DNA of 14,604 nucleotides from an uncultured Methanobrevibacter sp. (GTDB lineage: Archaea > Methanobacteriota > Methanobacteria > Methanobacteriales > Methanobacteriaceae), in contig CAJGDA010000028.1 in assembly GCA_904501935.1 (NCBI GenBank), positions 1 through 14,604 on the forward strand. The letters are read 5' to 3'. The notes beneath the pieces are model-generated. The model saw only the letters and a program-made list of their open reading frames with translations, searched no databases and was not told the origin of the DNA. Of this stretch, positions 13,237 through 14,604 are shown piece by piece. The first letter of the stretch is position 1. Every line of letters begins with the position of its first letter. The position numbers and the translations under genes were made by a program.

Positions 13237-14604
13237 ACTTTTGAAATTCCATTTTCCTTTTCTACTTTTATTAGATTATCCGCAGCATTTTCAAGTTGCG
13301 GTTCGTGAGTTACAATAATCATTTGAGGAAGCAAGGACATATCCTTTAATAAATTAATAAGCTCGTGTCTTCTTGCACTATCCAAATGAATTGTAGGCTC
13401 ATCAAGTAAAATAGTGTCCAATTCACCATTAGACATAGCTTGAGTAATACCTAGGCGTAAAGCTAATGCAATAGCTATTTTTTCACCACCACTGACCATG
13501 CTCAATGATGATTCACCTTCAGGACCGTATACAGTCACTTCATATTCATCATTAAGAGTCAAATCAGAGTAGTTGAAGTTAAATTCACTGAAGAAATCTT
13601 TGGTATATTTCTGTATTAAAGGTCTTGAAATATTCCTTAAATCTTTTTGAATACCATTTTTACTGTATAGATTTCTGATGTGGCTTAATAAATTGATATA
13701 ATCTGAAATATCATCATATTGCTGTTGGAATTTATTGGCCATGTCAATTTTTTCAGTTAATTCTTTAACATATGCAATAGTCTCACGTGCCCTTCCTTTA
13801 ATTTCAGAAAGTTCATCGCTGAAAGTAGCATGTCTTCTTTCATAAAGCTCTGCTTGGTAAATAATCTGTTCATATTTCTCTTTATCATATATAGAAGCTT
13901 CAATCTTGTTTTTAGTGATGTCAATTTGATTGTTTGACATGCCTATGTCCTCTTTGACTGTGTCAAGTTGAGACAAATAGGAATTCTTATTTTGAACAAA
14001 ACCCTTAAGCTGATTAAATTCTTCATTTTTAGCTTTTAAATCGGAAATACGATTCTGAAGCTCAGAAACACTAATATCACCACTCAAGTGAGGATCTTGT
14101 TCAATTGCTAATTTAATATTGGCAACATTAATATCAATTTCATTAGTAACCTTATTTAGCTCATATTGAACTTTAGTTTCATCACCTAAAACATCTAAAG
14201 CACCTTTAGCCTGATTGTACAAATCATAAGACTCTCTGTAAGATTCACGATCTGATTTTTTATTAGCAATGACTAAAATAATCTCACCAAGCCTATTGCT
14301 GATAAGTTCTTTAGATTCTAAACTTTCATCTATCCTATTCAATTTAACTATTTCATTTTGCAAATGATAGAATTTTTGCTTATATTCAATAATATTTTTT
14401 GAAAGGTCAAGCAAGTCTTCATGTTTACTTTCAAAGCTTTCCTTATCTTCAGTGAGAGACTTAACATCATTTTCATATTCAGAGATTAACTGATTATTTT
14501 CTTCAATATCCCCAGTATATTGCATGATTAATCCTGCTTTTGTATCTTCATCAATATCTGATTGACAAACAGGACATTTATTATCAATACCTTTTAATTC
14601 CTCC
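13227..14604 (-). CDS. rad50: DNA double-strand break repair ATPase Rad50, C-terminal half (cut by window end)
   Basis: An SMC-like ATPase that with Mre11 tethers and processes DNA ends. The visible 458 residues begin beside the zinc hook: CPVC is encoded at 14565-14576, and the reading frame stays open to the window edge, so the Met at 14525 is internal, not the start. After the hook comes a long coiled-coil rich in Lys, Glu and Gln. The C-terminal ATPase lobe follows, with signature VSGGEKIAIALALRLG, Walker B and D-loop LLDEPTIHLDSARR, and switch histidine VTHEPQLENAAD; numbered from the Met at 14525 these start at residues 344, 373 and 405. Roughly half of a usual archaeal Rad50 is present. 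Its N-terminal lobe, and probably mre11, lie beyond 14604. The stop is followed by an oligo-T terminator. Confidence 0.96.
   Translation of the reverse strand, partial: EELKGIDNKCPVCQSDIDEDTKAGLIMQYTGDIEENNQLISEYENDVKSLTEDKESFESKHEDLLDLSKNIIEYKQKFYHLQNEIVKLNRIDESLESKELISNRLGEIILVIANKKSDRESYRESYDLYNQAKGALDVLGDETKVQYELNKVTNEIDINVANIKLAIEQDPHLSGDISVSELQNRISDLKAKNEEFNQLKGFVQNKNSYLSQLDTVKEDIGMSNNQIDITKNKIEASIYDKEKYEQIIYQAELYERRHATFSDELSEIKGRARETIAYVKELTEKIDMANKFQQQYDDISDYINLLSHIRNLYSKNGIQKDLRNISRPLIQKYTKDFFSEFNFNYSDLTLNDEYEVTVYGPEGESSLSMVSGGEKIAIALALRLGITQAMSNGELDTILLDEPTIHLDSARRHELINLLKDMSLLPQMIIVTHEPQLENAADNLIKVEKENGISKVIM

Noticed and set aside
13227..14525. Taking Met at 14525 as the start of a short coiled-coil ATPase gene
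   Set aside because: The frame continues upstream without a stop to the window edge and encodes the Rad50 zinc hook CPVC, so the gene is truncated by the window.

Overview
The window is AT-rich archaeal DNA, most likely from a Methanobrevibacter or a close relative in the Methanobacteriales. The support is a Rad50 zinc hook, a DUF169 protein, a MurD-type ligase of the kind used for pseudomurein, an MTH538-type TIR-like protein, oligo-T terminators, archaeal TATA boxes, and ribosome binding sites matching the methanogen anti-SD (AGGTGA-type and GGAGG-type, usually 4-5 nt before the start). The organism call is inference; no rRNA or tRNA is present to fix it. No insertion sequence, CRISPR array or integrase was seen, and the region reads as chromosomal core and near-core.

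Layout. (1) 1-354 (-) is the N-terminal part of an NADP-type secondary alcohol dehydrogenase. A 449-nt gap with two promoter-associated palindromes separates it from a divergent aldo/keto reductase with two [4Fe-4S] motifs (804-1952, +). (2) 1949-4798 (-) is an MrfA/Hrq1-type DEAH helicase with a DUF1998-type cysteine cluster and an added C-terminal pair of tandem TPR blocks. It overlaps the reductase tail-to-tail. (3) A 269-nt divergent spacer with three inverted repeats leads to a helicase-nuclease operon: a UvrD/PcrA-like helicase (5095-7539, +), an Fe-S PD-(D/E)XK nuclease of the Cas4/AddB kind (7551-8786, +), and a DUF169 gene 24 nt later (8811-9485, +). (4) 9477-12692 (-) is an envelope-flavoured block read as MurD-like ligase, then a membrane-anchored protein with a VanW-like C-terminus, then a MobA/MocA-like nucleotidyltransferase. 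(5) A TIR-like/flavodoxin-fold protein (12808-13203, +) faces the C-terminal half of Rad50 (13227-14604, -), which is cut by the window edge just beyond its CPVC zinc hook.

How the genes may work together. Three DNA-repair units (MrfA-like helicase, UvrD plus Fe-S nuclease, Rad50) lie within 13 kb. The helicase-nuclease pair looks like a split archaeal counterpart of bacterial AddAB and is the most interesting candidate system here. Its promoter region is shared with the MrfA-like helicase, so the two may be co-regulated. The Mur ligase, VanW-like and nucleotidyltransferase genes could serve pseudomurein or surface glycan assembly. The redox pair at the left end fits use of short-chain alcohols, but their link to each other is only by position.
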